64,000 bases of DNA from Saxidomus purpurata (lineage: Eukaryota; Mollusca; Bivalvia; Venerida; Veneridae), in NCBI GenBank assembly GCA_022818135.1, contig JAFMSR010000017.1, forward strand, positions 16,473,237 to 16,537,236, in the 5' to 3' direction. The position numbers and the translations under genes are program-made. The stretch's first letter is position 1. Each line of letters begins with the position of its first letter. Below are positions 23,362-35,944 of this stretch, in pieces. The notes below the pieces were generated by a model. That model worked only from the letters and a program-made list of their open reading frames with translations, was not told where the DNA came from and did not search any database.

Positions 23362-23428
23362 CTTTCTATATCATTGTGACAGTCGTTGATTTGGACAAAT
23401 CTGGCATCTTTGAAATGTCTTGAAGGTT
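23362..23428 (-). CDS. Small exon of the main gene
   Basis: A 67-nt exon with strong signals (GATTTTTTAG and AAAG|GTAAGA). Only the frame entered in phase 1 is open: PSRHFKDARFVQINDCHND and onward. It leaves in phase 2, unlike its neighbours, so it pairs naturally only with a phase-2 acceptor. Skipping it keeps the chain in frame. Confidence 0.55.
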
Positions 23429-23869
23429 CTAAAAAATCAAATGTGAACCATGTGCTTGTGATATATTATCTAAATCAAGTAATTCAAGTGTAACTGTATT
23501 TTTGGTTTACTTCATTGCACTTAACTTTGTAAAATAGATTACCAAAATATGACGAATATTGATATGAATAAACTATAGCCAAGAATACCCACGGGATCTA
23601 TATATTCTCTTTATTTCCACCGAAGTGATTAGCAAATACATTTTATGCAATGTGTATATACAATAGAGTGAAAGGAGAGAAAATCAAAAACATACAAGTG
23701 AATTGACAAATAAATTACATGTGAACGTATACAAACAACATATAAACAAACGCATACATAGCAGCAAAAAGACACAGTAGTATACATCGGAGCTTGACAA
23801 GCATTTTTAAATGAATACACTGAAAGCGTACAGTATAGCTATTGAATTCTAATCTAATAATTAATAGAT

Positions 23870-25091
23870 TTATGCATTATTTGTTTTTAAACTAATGCAT
23901 TCTGTGACAAATTTAATTGCAATGCGCAGAAAATATTTGTGCATTGCTCTGTTTTCTAATGCAAGAATACGTCTTCCTATTAGTTTCTGAAATTTTGTTT
24001 CATTATCCTGGTTTGTTATTTCGTAAGTAACATTTTGGCCAAAAATGTCTGTTACTTATTGCAAAAAATATTTCCTTTTAGCATTACTAATAGGTTTTAG
24101 CATTCTAAGGTTAAGTGTTTTTCAACTTCTGTTGTTGAAATTCCACAGTGTTGACAAAGTTAAGGTACATTCTGACCACAGTATGGTTTATTTATCCAAA
24201 GTTTACTTATGCTTGATATATAGTTTTTGTATTATCTGCACATTCCCACAGAATACAACGTTCAATATTTGTATGAAGAAATTTAAATCTTTCGAAGTCA
24301 TTATCACTTATAATTCGCTCGGTCCATCTGTGAGTTTCGAAACTTGAAACACACCTTTTACATATATTTTTCCAAATGATTCTGTTTAGGAATATCCCAG
24401 TGTAAATATACTGTACGAGATATCGCGACAAATTATATTTACATAGTATTCTGACAATTTCCGGTACAAAACCAAGTTGTACTTTATCAGCGGAGCAGAC
24501 GTACATTGAAAGTCGTGCATTAAATATATTATTTGACAGTATGGTGTGTGGCATAGTGCAAAGCCTACAAAGGAACATAAGTTTTCTATAATCAATTTCA
24601 TATTCAATGTTTCGCCAGCCTAGCATGCTAAGGCACATATCGGTCCTTGTTTTGAAATGAAATTTTTGAATTTTGTTGGCCGCTAATCTTTGAAACTTGT
24701 CAAGACGTTCATAATCTGACTTGTTTAAATTGGACCATAGTTCACACCCATAAAGTAATCGTGGGATACATATTTTACTTACTAAAGAGGATGCTGTGAT
24801 TGGATTGAGACAATTGTTCTCAATTTTATTTGAGAGAAGATTAAAAAATGAAGATTTTGCTCGCTGTACAGTATGTTCCACTTTATCTGTGTCGGACATG
24901 CGGTCATTTAGGTATATGCCGAGATGTTTTGCCTTTTTGACCTGGGAAATGCGTTCCGGTCCTAAGTTGAAATCTAGGTTCGGTAATGTTCGTGAACGAT
25001 TGCCGAATAAAATGACCATACTTTTACTTGGGTTGATAACTTGGGATAATTCATCATTGAATAGTATTGCTGAATTAAATGGTGAGTACAT
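23870..25091 (-). mobile_element. LINE 3' fragment in intron (reverse transcriptase thumb and C-terminal part)
   Basis: A 294-codon open frame (24207-25091) starts after the catalytic RT motifs. NPSKSMVILFGN and KAKHLGIYL correspond to the segment following YADD, and LLYGCELWSNL and RLDKFQRLAANKIQKF to the region beyond. Matching sequence continues downstream in broken frames to about 23870 (LSTLWNF as a remnant of the C-terminal Cys motif, then QKLIGRRILALENRAMHKYF). Upstream RT and endonuclease are missing. It is a different family from the LINE at 2.8 kb and lies in the same orientation as the host gene, in the intron between the exons at 25332 and 23428. Confidence 0.85.
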
Positions 25092-25331
25092 GTTTATATA
25101 TATCTTCGTTTTTAAAGGTTCGAGCTAATTTATGCAAATAATCACATGTGGTATATTTAAAGCTTTCCTGTTAATGTATATTTCACACCTAGTTACATTT
25201 GCAACCAAATGACGAACTTGACCATGACCTCATAAATTATTGTCATTTGACGTGAAAATTATCCAACAATTTCTACAGTGTTGACAATGCTTTTTATGAT
25301 ATGTCCTTTAACCTAGATGTCTTTATCTTAC

Positions 25332-25433
25332 CGTATTCGTTTCGTACTTCTTCTAAGGAATCGTATCTTGTATCCAATCTGGACCGGTCTAATTGACTGT
25401 CACACCCTGAAGATGACGGACTTTTCGATTCCG
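25332..25433 (-). CDS. Ser/Pro-rich phase-1 exon, copy A
   Basis: A 102-nt exon between CTATTTTAG and ACG|GTAAGA, phase 1 in and out. It reads ESKSPSSSGCDSQLDRSRLD and ends with an acidic helix-like part. It is a clear paralogue of the exon at 26386-26490, sharing SPS-S, a DS-L motif and RSRLD. Ser/Pro dipeptides suggest a phosphorylatable disordered segment (inference). Confidence 0.75.
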
Positions 25434-25887
25434 CTAAAATAGTGAATTACAAGATTTAAGAGAATGATTTGTATAATTATATTAAAAATAATCCTTTATT
25501 CCTGAATTGCATCCTGTGTCACAATTGCAATATTGTCATAAACTGACATGTACAGTGTTTTGAAGGTGATAAACGATACGATACTTCTAAAATAATACAA
25601 TAAAATAAACTACACACTAATTTGTACTATTTCAGTATATATTTGATACACTGAAGCAAAACATTTGCATTCCTTAATACCTACATTCCTTAATACCTAC
25701 AAACTCATTATGTCGGGTCAACGACTTTCTGTTTAAATCAAAGCTTCTATTATTATTTGTTATGTCCTCGCGTTTTGTATTGAAACAACTAAAATGATTC
25801 TGTTGACACCTTTCCGCTGATATAAAAGCGTACATAATTACATGTAATTAATATATTGTTTTGTCATATGATTAATATATAGAAATT

Positions 25888-26225
25888 TTTGTTTGTTTTG
25901 ATTGGATATGGAATATATCTAAGCGAGAAGTTTTTTACAATTGTACTATTTTCACGAGCGCAGAGCGCTTATTAAAATGTGAAAACTGTATCACTTTGAG
26001 TTGTGATATTCCATAGCCACCCAAGCAAACAAATTTTCTATTTTCTATTTTATGCAAACTTTTAAAACAAAAGCTAAATTTTGTAGATGCACAGCTGAAA
26101 AAGTAGTTCCGGCAGACATATATCCCTCAGACACTGTGACTGATATGATACACATTGTATATATCATCACTCGGTATTTCACTGATATAAAACAGTAGTT
26201 CAATAGTCAGCATGAAATATATGAC
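25888..26225. repeat. Palindromic dispersed element, copy 2
   Basis: Same order of blocks as 10415-10740: GGATATGGAATATATCT, GTGAAAACTGTATCACTTTGA, GTGATATTCCATAGCC, then AAAAGTAGTTCCGGCAGAC and CACTGTGACTGATATGA. Same orientation as copy 1. Intronic. Confidence 0.8.
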
Positions 26226-26385
26226 TACATTTGTGCTGTACGTGTGGCTATATGCTTTACATTTGTAATATTGTCATTTAGTGACAACTAAAATATGATT
26301 CCATTAACACTTCAAATTTCTGTTTACATAAATTCAAAGCGTCTATTTTTCATTCAAATCCTGTTCTGTCATATCTTTATCTTAC

Positions 26386-26490
26386 CGTTTTCGTATGTTT
26401 GTAATGGTTGTGGAAGATCGCATATTGAATCCAATCTGGACTGGTGTAATGGGCTGTCATATTCTGAAGGTGACGGGCTATTTGATTCTG
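26386..26490 (-). CDS. Ser/Pro-rich phase-1 exon, copy B
   Basis: A 105-nt exon between CTTGTTTTAG and ACG|GTAAGA, phase 1 in and out, reading ESNSPSPSEYDSPLHQSRLD and onward. The intron edges (TCTTTATCTTACCG on the donor side) are also shared with copy A, so the whole exon plus flanks was duplicated. Either copy can be skipped without a frame change. Confidence 0.75.
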
Positions 26491-26988
26491 CTAAAACAAG
26501 TCAATTACATCTTTTTAAGAGAATGATTTGTATAATTCTATTATGCCTTGATGATGACAAACTTTTTGATCCCCTTGAAAAGGTAAATCATAACATTATG
26601 ATTTTCTAGTAGAATATAATATACAATCAGCATGTACAAAAGTAATCATTTTATGGCAACAAACAATATGTTTCCAATGGCTCTCAATCGTTATACACAG
26701 TACAACATAAGGAACAACTTCTTAAAACATCTTAATCAAACATTTTCTACAAAGCTTTTCTAAAACGTTGTGAAATAGAAACACATTAATTGTAATTTAA
26801 CATAAATACATGTACAAAAATAGCGCACTGAAAGCTTAAATGTTTTTAATTAAAAAAGATTTGCCGACATTTTTTATCATGTTTTCAAATCACTCCCTTA
26901 AATGATCAATGCATTTCGGTGATATCTTTATCATCTCTACATTAAGTTAATATTTGATTCAGTTAAGCAAACGTTTGCATTCGTTAAT

Positions 26989-27098
26989 ACCAACAATATG
27001 ATTCCGATTCATCTTCTTCTAAGTAATCGCATATTGAATCCAATCTAGACCTGTGTAATGGACTGCTATACACTGAAGATGTCGGGATATTCGATTCG
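26989..27098 (-). pseudogene. Ser/Pro-rich exon, decayed third copy
   Basis: Reads ESNIPTSSVYSSPLHRSRLD in the same frame, clearly the same exon family. The acceptor AG is gone (CTCTTATCG where the others have TTTTAGCG), and instead of a GTAAGA donor the sequence runs into a TAA. Probably not spliced, or usable only as a poor terminal exon. Confidence 0.75.
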
Positions 27099-27109
27099 AT
27101 AAGAGTAAA

Positions 27110-30100
27110 GTTACTACTAGGGTACGATTAATATTATAATCATATGGTTTGCAAGCTTTAGCTGTCGCGCATGTCAAACACAGCAGGAATTGTAGGTCAG
27201 ATCTTTTAACTTGTGTCTTCACAATTGTTCAGAAGTATCAGGGCCATAAACAAGAACAAAATGAGTCATATACCAATATTCTTGAGAGACTGAGCGGAAT
27301 AAAATGAAAAATGTTAGTGTGGACTGAGAAATCAAAGATTCTGTCAACATTTTTGCACAAATCTCCCATCATCTCAAAATTAAAGATAAATTGACTAATG
27401 TACACGCTAGCATCTGTAGTGATATCGGCAAATAAGATCTGCGGTCACATTGGAATAATCTACCCCACCTAAATAAATACAAATTAATTTTAATTACTTT
27501 TCTACCTGAATTAGAACTAGATTACAAAAGGGCCATGCTCGTTATGTATTGTAGCACCATTCAGAAGTCAGTTATAAGTATCATGGGATTTTGTGAATTG
27601 GAAGCGATGGTATGAAACAAAGGTAAAGAAAAGAAAAGATGCAAATTATACGTGCAAAAGTATCTGTTCTAAGACATAACGTAAACTATGGTCATGCATT
27701 CATATCCTTTTCCAACACAAAGTTACAGCACTTTTTAATCATAATCGGTCATTATCAATGCCATAGTTCGGATCATATTGGTTTATCATACAGTTTATCA
27801 ATGTGTGCCTGTTGTAAAACTGGCATTCCTTTTTTATTTGTGAAGAAATTTAATTCCTAAATTATTATTTCATTGTAACATGAATAGCATATAAATCATG
27901 ATTACCATAAATGTAGTTCCCAATGCAGCTAAGACATTTAAACAATTGGGAAACCATGCCTCAGCTTAAACAGAGGTCACAGCTGTGAATGTTTTTGTAA
28001 TGTGTTCATCACAGATGTTTAATACAGTTAATCAGTATATGAGTGCAAAGTGTTACCAAAATATAGGGGAAGTGGTATTCTAAATGTTGTGGAAACTGAC
28101 TGTTCATAGGCACCAAGGCAGATATATTGCTTACTTTTCATCTTACAAAAAGCTTTGCCTTAATACAGTAACTATTTTAGCTGCAGTGTGAACCATGTCT
28201 CTTAGTTGCAGATTTATTTTTGTTATATAGATCTTGCTATTGTCGTGTGCTGTGTTTAATGGTATGAAGGAATTACTTTCCTTATTAAATCATTTGAGGT
28301 TTCGATATCAGTTTCAAAATAAAACTATCGCATTTCCTTAAAAGCGGAGTAGTTTTCTTAACAGGTCAAATCTTTTGGTTAAATTTACCCCATACGGTTA
28401 ATCAGATAGTAATTTAACTTCCCCCGATAAGATCAAATTGCTCTGATCTATTGTATTAACCTTGTAACAAGGAATCATGTAAGCTATAAATGGTTGTGAT
28501 TTTTTCTTTAAGACCATTAAAACCTTCTTCATAAGGGACACCCCCCTCCTTCAAATCACAGGAGGTCCAATCCCTTAATTGATTTATGACCCCGTATCAG
28601 ATAAGACACGGTCGGATTAAGTATCGTTAGTATGACATTTAGTCCAACAAACAGGCTATATAATTGTATTGACATGTAGAGATAATTGGTTTATTACTTA
28701 TGTCCTGTTGTTTTTATTTTCTGAAGAAATTAGTTTATTATCCAACAATAAAAATGATTTTTTGACACAAAAAGCATTTAATTCAATAGTTCTTATTTGA
28801 TTGATTTCTTATGCATATTTAAGAAGGTTTGATAACTTGATCACATTTTATTTGCAGAAAACTAATTTAAAATGAAATGCAGCTATTCTTTAGTAATTAT
28901 TCTTATATGACCACAAACTATTTGTCAGTAAAACTTAAGCTTAAGCAAATTTGCTTTTTGAATAAAGTATAGTCCGTCTCTTTGACTAAAATGAATAATT
29001 TGTTAATGGAACAGACACATTGTACACTTTTCTATGGCAAAAGTGACTTATTTCAGTAAATTATGTACATAGCAATTTACTCAGTGCATACCTATATGGT
29101 ATTACAGTGACAATACTAAACACCATATGTGTTTTGCCTAGATTCTATTGAAAAGAATAGGTAAAATACTTTTTGTCTTCATTATTATTCGTCATTTGTT
29201 TTCAAATAAGAAGGCGAAACGTCCTCCGGGTGAAAGCTGTTCTGTTACGACTGTCGTAATTTGTCTGTAATTCCTTTTATATTCCCTGGCTCTGTGCGAT
29301 CTATCATGTTTCTTTTTTGCTAAGGAATGCCTCTATTCAGACACAGATTTTATTCGTCGGCGTTTTCTTTTGCAATAAAAAGCAAACTTAAACATCTGTT
29401 TCGTTAATGGGCAGACGCTGTTGGACAAGAAAATGGCGAACATGTGTATTTTCTGTACGTCCTATCCGCCGGGAAATAAAAAAAAAATCATTTTCGATCA
29501 GTCGTTGGGGCATCATCAATATCAAACCAGACCAAAGTCAACGGACAAATATACGTGTACACAAAGAGCAAATAACAACCTTTCTTTGGGGTATCCATGG
29601 TACGAAATATAATTCAAAGAAAACTGATTTACGCAAAAACGAATTTTGCTTGTCGACAAAGCAACCGTACTGTCCTTTTAAAACGGCAACACCCAATCGC
29701 TTGCTTTAAACAGTTTCGTTGACTAGATTTACATGAGTTTTTTTTTCCCATATAATATGTTGTGATAAGAGTTTTTATCGTGCTTAAAGTATAATTTTTA
29801 GTGTTTGGTTTCGGTTTTCGTTTCTCATTACCATGTAACTTGGTGAAAAACTCTTTTTGACCTATCATTTTAAATATACATATTTTATTGAGAACGACAA
29901 CTGTACCTCCAAAACAACTTTTACCCGAGAAATTGATCGTTTGATAAATTTGGATATCATTTTCTTCTGAAATTATGTAATTTGGATCAAGATACTGACC
30001 ACCATTAATATCAAGTAACTAGCAAACGTTGTCATGCAAACTTCAAATTACTGTTCATCATTAATTATATAATCCATCTGGATAGGTATTATGTTTTGTA

Positions 30101-32600
30101 CAGAAATCTGAAATAACAATCATAGGTCACCGGCCTTGATTTTGAATAATCTGTCCTTGAATACAGCATTTTGTTCTATTTTCTGATTTTCAAGGGCAGA
30201 TCATTCAAAAGCAAGGTTAAGAAATGAAACCTACTTATATGTAGCCGTGCTAAAATCCTAAAGCACAAATCAAAACGAATTTGAAATCAATACCATAACT
30301 CGAAGATGTTTGCTGCAGCCTGTTAAAGATGAAGACACCCAATGTAGTCCATTTACTGTACATTTACAGATCATGTATTGTATCCAGATGTTTTTTTTTT
30401 CTATGAGAAAACGCTACTAGCTACAATATCTGGTTAGGAGGCATATTTTCTGTAAAAAAGGGAAACATTGCCCCTATCCAGATTTCCCGACCCTGACAAA
30501 ATAAATACAATGTGCAAACGACGATACATGAAGGACGAAACGAACGGACAATAAGGGGCGTAAACATAATGCGCAGGGACGATCACACGATTTAAAGACG
30601 ATATTCATATCGCATTTTCGCATTGTCCAATCGCGTGTTCGCATCGTTCCATCGTGTCATCGTATCGTATTAACGCACATTCGCATCGTGACCCTTACGT
30701 AACAGGTAAGATCTACATGTGTATGGAAGCGGATTTTGTCAAAACAGCAGTTAATAGGGATGTGTACCTACACACGAGGAAGGAACGTGCATATCGAACA
30801 GCTGATCTCTTAAAAGCGTATAAATTCTACGCGCTCCGAAAAAAAGGTGTGTGTTCTGCACTTGTTGTGCCACGCTTTAAAAATACTGTATTCTTTACTG
30901 TACAATTATGATTACGTAGAACATCTATTAGATTCTATTGTATTACTTATCTTAATTTTATTTTGCTGCCATTACGCATAAGGGGATGTGCTTAAAGTGC
31001 ACGCTCCCACGTCGGATCCACTCGTGTCGCGTATATTTGTCACTCATACTACGTCATCAAATTAAAACGTCACGAGCAAGTTTCGGAGAATTGTAATATA
31101 TTTTGTCGTTTTAAAGATCAATAGATCGAGGCCATTACTGTGTAAAGGAAAATAAAGTTTTAGAATGGATTTAGGGTTTGTTCAGGATTATACTGTAACA
31201 TACATGCTGGGCCACTGTTTAAATAAATGCGTGTTTCACTAGCATGATGCTATTACACCTGAAATTCAACAACTGCTAAAGATTTTTTTCAAAATGTTTA
31301 GTGTTGTCATGGACTGAAGTAAATCTGAAATGTGTGACGGACTGTCAGTGCGACATTAGGCTAGGAATCATATGAAAGCGGGAATTATAGAGTATCTAAT
31401 TAGATCTTATTAGATTTTCAACATCTTTTTTATGAATTTTGCGTAACTTTTGTTATTATATCTACTTTATTATTACGTCTGATTGTAATATTGAAATGTC
31501 CCCCGAACATTTTAGTGAACTTTGGCGTAATTTCTATGTAACGTAAGAGTAAACGTCAATGGCGTCCAATGTAGACAATGGCAAGACTCTATAGAAACAA
31601 CAAAAATCGACATTTTTACAAAATGACGTGATTGTTTCAAAAACGCTTAAAATTTCCTAGAGTGACTTTTTTGTAGATCACAAAACGGATAAAATCTATA
31701 CTAAAACTGCTCATGATTTTTCAGTTCAGATCAAAGTTGGATGTTCACAAAATGTAGATGTAAACAAAAGTTTCATGTGACAAAATCTAGATAACTGCAT
31801 TTTATGCAGCCATAATTCATGTTCTGTTACTTATACATGGAGTTAATAGTGTCCGTTTGTTCTTACATTCGTCAAGCAGTTACTTCGTTCGAAGTGTGAA
31901 TTCTCTTTAACTTCGTACAAAGTAGCTATTTGTTAAATTTGAATCATACTTCAAAGAATTGTTGAACACCACAATAGTGTGCATCATGCGCATACTGGCT
32001 TTTATATGGTTGTTATTAATAAAATATTATTTGAAAAAACAAAAAAAGCAAAAAATGATCAATTGCCAATGCAACTACACTTCGCTATTGCTTAGTTATC
32101 CGCTTATCTTTGAAGAACTTTGCTCAGCATATAACTATCCTTTTTTAAACGATAAAGTTGCCAGAATTGCGAAAATGCAGTAAAATGTGAGACCGGACAG
32201 GATACCACATACCTACTTAGTACGCTTCATAACTTTCACAAGGTGTGTTTGAAATATCTAGATGCATAAAATGTTAAAGACCGGATACAAAAATAATAAG
32301 ACTGCTGTTACATAAGAAATGTCTTCTATGTTCATGTATCATGTACATTTGGCTCGTATGATACATATTTACACAGTATTATTCAAAGTCCTTATAAAAA
32401 TAAGTAAGTTATAATTAAAGAAAAGCAATCGGCCGCCGATAAACAATCAGTCGGACCCACAATGACCAAGATAGTGTCTCCTTTATATCTACAATTCAAG
32501 GATAATTTTCTACAATATCAGGAGTGTCAGAGGATCTGACTCATTATCTCAAATGGCCAATACATTTTGCACATATAGGTCGGCCAAACGCTATACATAG
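27110..32600. other. Long intron, nothing coding recognised
   Basis: No splice-bordered coding segment was convincing. Open frames at 29407-29709 and 30654-30911 (plus) show no domain and no exon borders. A quasi-periodic TCGCAT-rich block lies at 30590-30690 and is listed separately. Confidence 0.5.
30590..30690. repeat. TCGCAT/ATCGT quasi-periodic block
   Basis: Roughly ten-base rhythm of TCGCAT, TCGTAT, TCGCGT words, CG-rich against AT-rich flanks. Too irregular for a clean tandem array. Confidence 0.6.
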
Positions 32601-32619
32601 CTTTAAGAAATTAGTTGAA

Positions 32620-34030
32620 AGTAGGTCCACACCTTACGTCTGAATTTTCAACCTCCTCAGAAAACGGTCATATTTTGCATATGCAGTCTACGATGTATAT
32701 TCTTTAATGTTTTGCTATTTAAAAGGAACACGCTCGCGAGACGTTGACGTCATGACGTCGTCAAGCAGTCTAACCATTTTCTTTGGGCGTTTTCATACAA
32801 ACGTTCGTATCATTGTTATTTATGAACGGATTTTGAAGAATAAAGTTTTATTTCTCTAGGAACATTTAAGCCTAACGTTTTATTGCATAGTTTTGAAATT
32901 ACGAATATATTTATTGTTACATGTAATTCGAATGATATGGAGCCAATTTTGACGTAAATAACGTAGTATTTATCAGCTACCTCTGAACACGTTTTGCCGT
33001 TTTACGAACAAGTTTGTAGGGTGACCCAGTCTGATTTTTTAAATTTATTACTACTATAGTGTAGATGGATCAAATTATAAAAAATAATCAATAGTTCATC
33101 TAAGTAGATCTTTTAAAATTTTGAAATTTAGTTAAGGTTATTCGTTATTTTTGTGCGTCAAAGTGTAACGTCAACGTCGTCATTTCATCTGCAATATCAG
33201 GCAATTGTTTATTTCTTTACAACCGGACGCTGTTTAAACAAACGAAATAACATTTTTTAAAGTCATAAATCTATTTAATAAAATAAGTTTAATATTATAG
33301 CAACATTGATGTTATGTTAATATGTTATCGCTGATCATGAGAGAAAACATAAGCCACATGGAATGTACTTTAAAACATCTGGGCATTTAAAAGAATTGTC
33401 ATCGTAGGTACCCATTTGCAGTTGGACGGGCTGAAGCACGTGTGACATCACTCAAGGGCACACCTCGTACCCTGGATGCGATTCGAACACAGGACCTCTC
33501 GTTCCGGAGGCCACGCCCTAAACACAAGGTTCTCGTGAAACCTATACTTTCCTGGGCTCATATTATGTTGTTCATTTACCTAAAAAATAGATAATTGAAA
33601 GAATTAATATTTTACGGTTACTCGGTTATTAAGTTTAATTTTTCTAAAGATCTTCTGATTTCCAATTTAAGCAATTCTGTTTATCTAATCAAAAGTATTA
33701 TTCGTAATGATGATCCAACAGACTGATAAACTAAATTCTGACCAGACGATATCCAAAGTGTCGTCCGCTTCGCAACGTAGCTGCTTGAAACCATATGTTT
33801 TAGTAGACACTAGGAACGAATTGGTGAATAAATATTCTGTAAGTTGAGATAATTTTATTACAACTTCGTAATTTTACCATAAATTTTTGATAAATTACGT
33901 TGCACGTGAACATACATCCTTAATTTACATTCTTCTACAATCATGTCTTCGTGTAAGAGACTTGTTTTTAGTTGATCTTGCAAGATTTCATAGCATTCCC
34001 AAATTCTATACATCGTTTGGTTTTTGTTCA
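32620..34030 (-). repeat. Large dispersed element, copy 2 (inverted)
   Basis: Reverse-complement partner of 20010-21606. It begins with GTAGGTCCACACCTTACGTC, carries the tRNA-like segment on the minus strand near 33460-33540, and ends at GGTTTTTGTTC. Slightly shorter owing to internal deletions. The two copies face each other across about 11 kb. Confidence 0.88.
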
Positions 34031-34109
34031 AACCCCAAAATGCGTGACAATGCACATAATGTATGCATACATGTAGATTATAGACACAGATATTATAATT
34101 ATCATATAT

Positions 34110-34215
34110 TCAGGATCAGAGGGTCACGGGTTCGATCCCCACCATTGATACGACGTTTCTTTCCTTTCCGTTTCAACACTGCCCCCGCTCGCTCTGTCTG
34201 TCTGCCTGTCCGTCT
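34110..34215 (+). repeat. SINE fragment with Pol III B box
   Basis: GATCAGAGGGTCACGGGTTCGATCCCCACCA is a tRNA T-arm/B-box segment without the A-box half. A CTGTCTGTCTGCCTGTCCGT run follows at about 34193-34216. A truncated tRNA-headed SINE. Confidence 0.5.
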
Positions 34216-34530
34216 GTCTCCGTCTCTCGCTGTATCACAAAATTTACGGTTAGTATCTCGGTTTTTTTCGAGTAAATATTTATTATTGCAAGTGTTTAGT
34301 GTATCGAACAAATATACTGAAGCGGAAAAGAAACGCAAGGTAACAAAATATGTGTAGAAATATGAAAATCGGTCAGAGAGTTATCTCGGTCACTGTGCTC
34401 ATCGACCTCAAATCACTCAAACCCAGTTTAAATAATAAGTGCATGTTATCCCTACTTCTACACATAGCTATTTTGATATTATTACAAATTTTGTTAGCGT
34501 GCGTTTCTTTTCCGCTTCAGTATATATTAT

Positions 34531-35255
34531 AGGTTATTGAACATGTATGGTGAAATATTACTTGGAACGAGTTGATTTGGCGGGAACAACGAGCTTGCGA
34601 GCATTCTGTTACCAAAAATCAATAAATGAATCTTGAAACTTCTCAGACAACTAGCGTACTAGTTTACTATGTTGATTTACTTTATTGCGTATTTATAGGT
34701 TCGATTCAATAGTGTTGTTTATACGTGACGTCATTTAGTAGGAGAAACGTTGACGTCAATTTTACGGTAAGAAATTTCAGTTGCCGTCCGCCATCTTGTT
34801 TTGTCTGTTCCTACGGATGCAGGTTTGTACTTTGAATCGTGAATAAATTAACTTAATATGCATTCCTAAAATTGTTTTCTCTTTCTCATCACTACATGCA
34901 AAACATCATTCCTTTTCTTTACCAATACTTGGCTGATATACGTACCAGTAACTTTCGTTAGCAGAACTTGTATTACGTGCCCTGAAAAAAAAATCATTTA
35001 AAAATGAAACTCTTTCACATCTATTTGAAATTTCATTTTAACATCATAGTTTATTCAATTGTAAAAATATGTCAAATTTCCACATATAAACCTCCTTAAA
35101 ACGATGTTTGCAAACAAATAAAATAGTCCGTACAACTGATCGCTAAGACCGCCCCCCTTGCCAATGTTCAGTATCATTCCATGCCAACGCGCAGTGCCGT
35201 GGAATACTGAACGAACTCTCTAAGGCAAAGTGAACGGGGCAATATGAAAGTACAT
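34531..35255. repeat. Direct repeat copy 1 (promoter-like block plus microexon)
   Basis: Shares with 37970-38790, in order: TCTTGAAACTTCTCAGACAA, CAATAGTGTTGTTT, a TGACGTCA pair (34726 and 34751; the first is changed in copy 2), TTTCAGTTGCCGTCCGCCA, GATGCAGGTTTGTACTTTGAA, ATGCAAAACATCATTCC, the 36-nt microexon, and a hairpin (GTTCAGTAT.../...ATACTGAAC) near 35167-35211. Confidence 0.88.
34946..34981 (-). CDS. 36-nt microexon, repeat copy 1
   Basis: Bordered by a strong acceptor (a T9 run then CAG) and a perfect-looking donor (ACTG|GTACGT). In phase 1 it reads HVIQVLLTKVT; in phase 2 it reads ARNTSSANESY, also open. Phase 1 agrees with the neighbouring exons. Its twin is at 38460-38495 with intact splice sites. 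The order within the transcript relative to the MAA first exon is inferred. Confidence 0.5.
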
Positions 35256-35334
35256 AATAAATAAAAATACGAAACGAAGTTCATGCCACTTCTATAATAA
35301 CTGATAGATGTAACTGTTGTATTGAGAAACACTG

Positions 35335-35545
35335 ATTTAAAAACTCCTTTTAGATAACTGATACAATTTGAATATTTTCATGAGCGCGACGCTATTATCA
35401 CAAAACCTAACATGTATATTCATCACTGAAGTTCCAGCAGACCTAAATCACTATCACTGTGAATAATTTGAATTCTAAATCATCACTTTTTATTAAAATG
35501 ATACATCATGTAGTATTTCATTAGTAAGCATAAAATAATATTCAA
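35335..35545. repeat. Palindromic dispersed element, copy 3 (worn, partial)
   Basis: Contains GATACAATTTGAATATTTTCA, AGTTCCAGCAGACCTA, TATCACTGTGAATAATTTG and TAGTATTTCATTAGTAAGCA in the same order as 10415-10740, with deletions. Confidence 0.65.
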
Positions 35546-35944
35546 TTATGGACTTGTAAGGCATTGGATATGATGTGTCATTAACTAGCATGCATGGGGA
35601 GATCCTTAACGGCTGTCAGTCTTATCAAATAGCGCTGCTGATTATAATGTAAACATGGAGGCAACACGAAACAATAAAATTATATTCTAAGTCATTTCTC
35701 GTGTTCCTGCGTGATTGGCAGTTTCTTACGGAGAATAGGGATCGAGTTCTCGTTCTTCCAATGAACGAGGGTTAGATAAACTGGCAGTCTACAGAAATGA
35801 CAGGAATACGGTTGACACTGGCGTTAATATTTCCTACAATACAAAAAAGTAACCGCCTATCGGTGCGTAACAGACAATAAATGACTGCCAATGCCTTAAT
35901 AATTTCCTTTAAAGTATTGACATCAACGCGAATTAGTATGCTGA

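Noticed and set aside
24796..25128. Plus-strand ORF of 110 codons
   Set aside because: Antisense shadow of the LINE fragment on the minus strand.
29407..29868. Plus and minus ORFs near 29.4-29.9 kb
   Set aside because: Random-looking basic peptides, no partner exons, no conserved motif.
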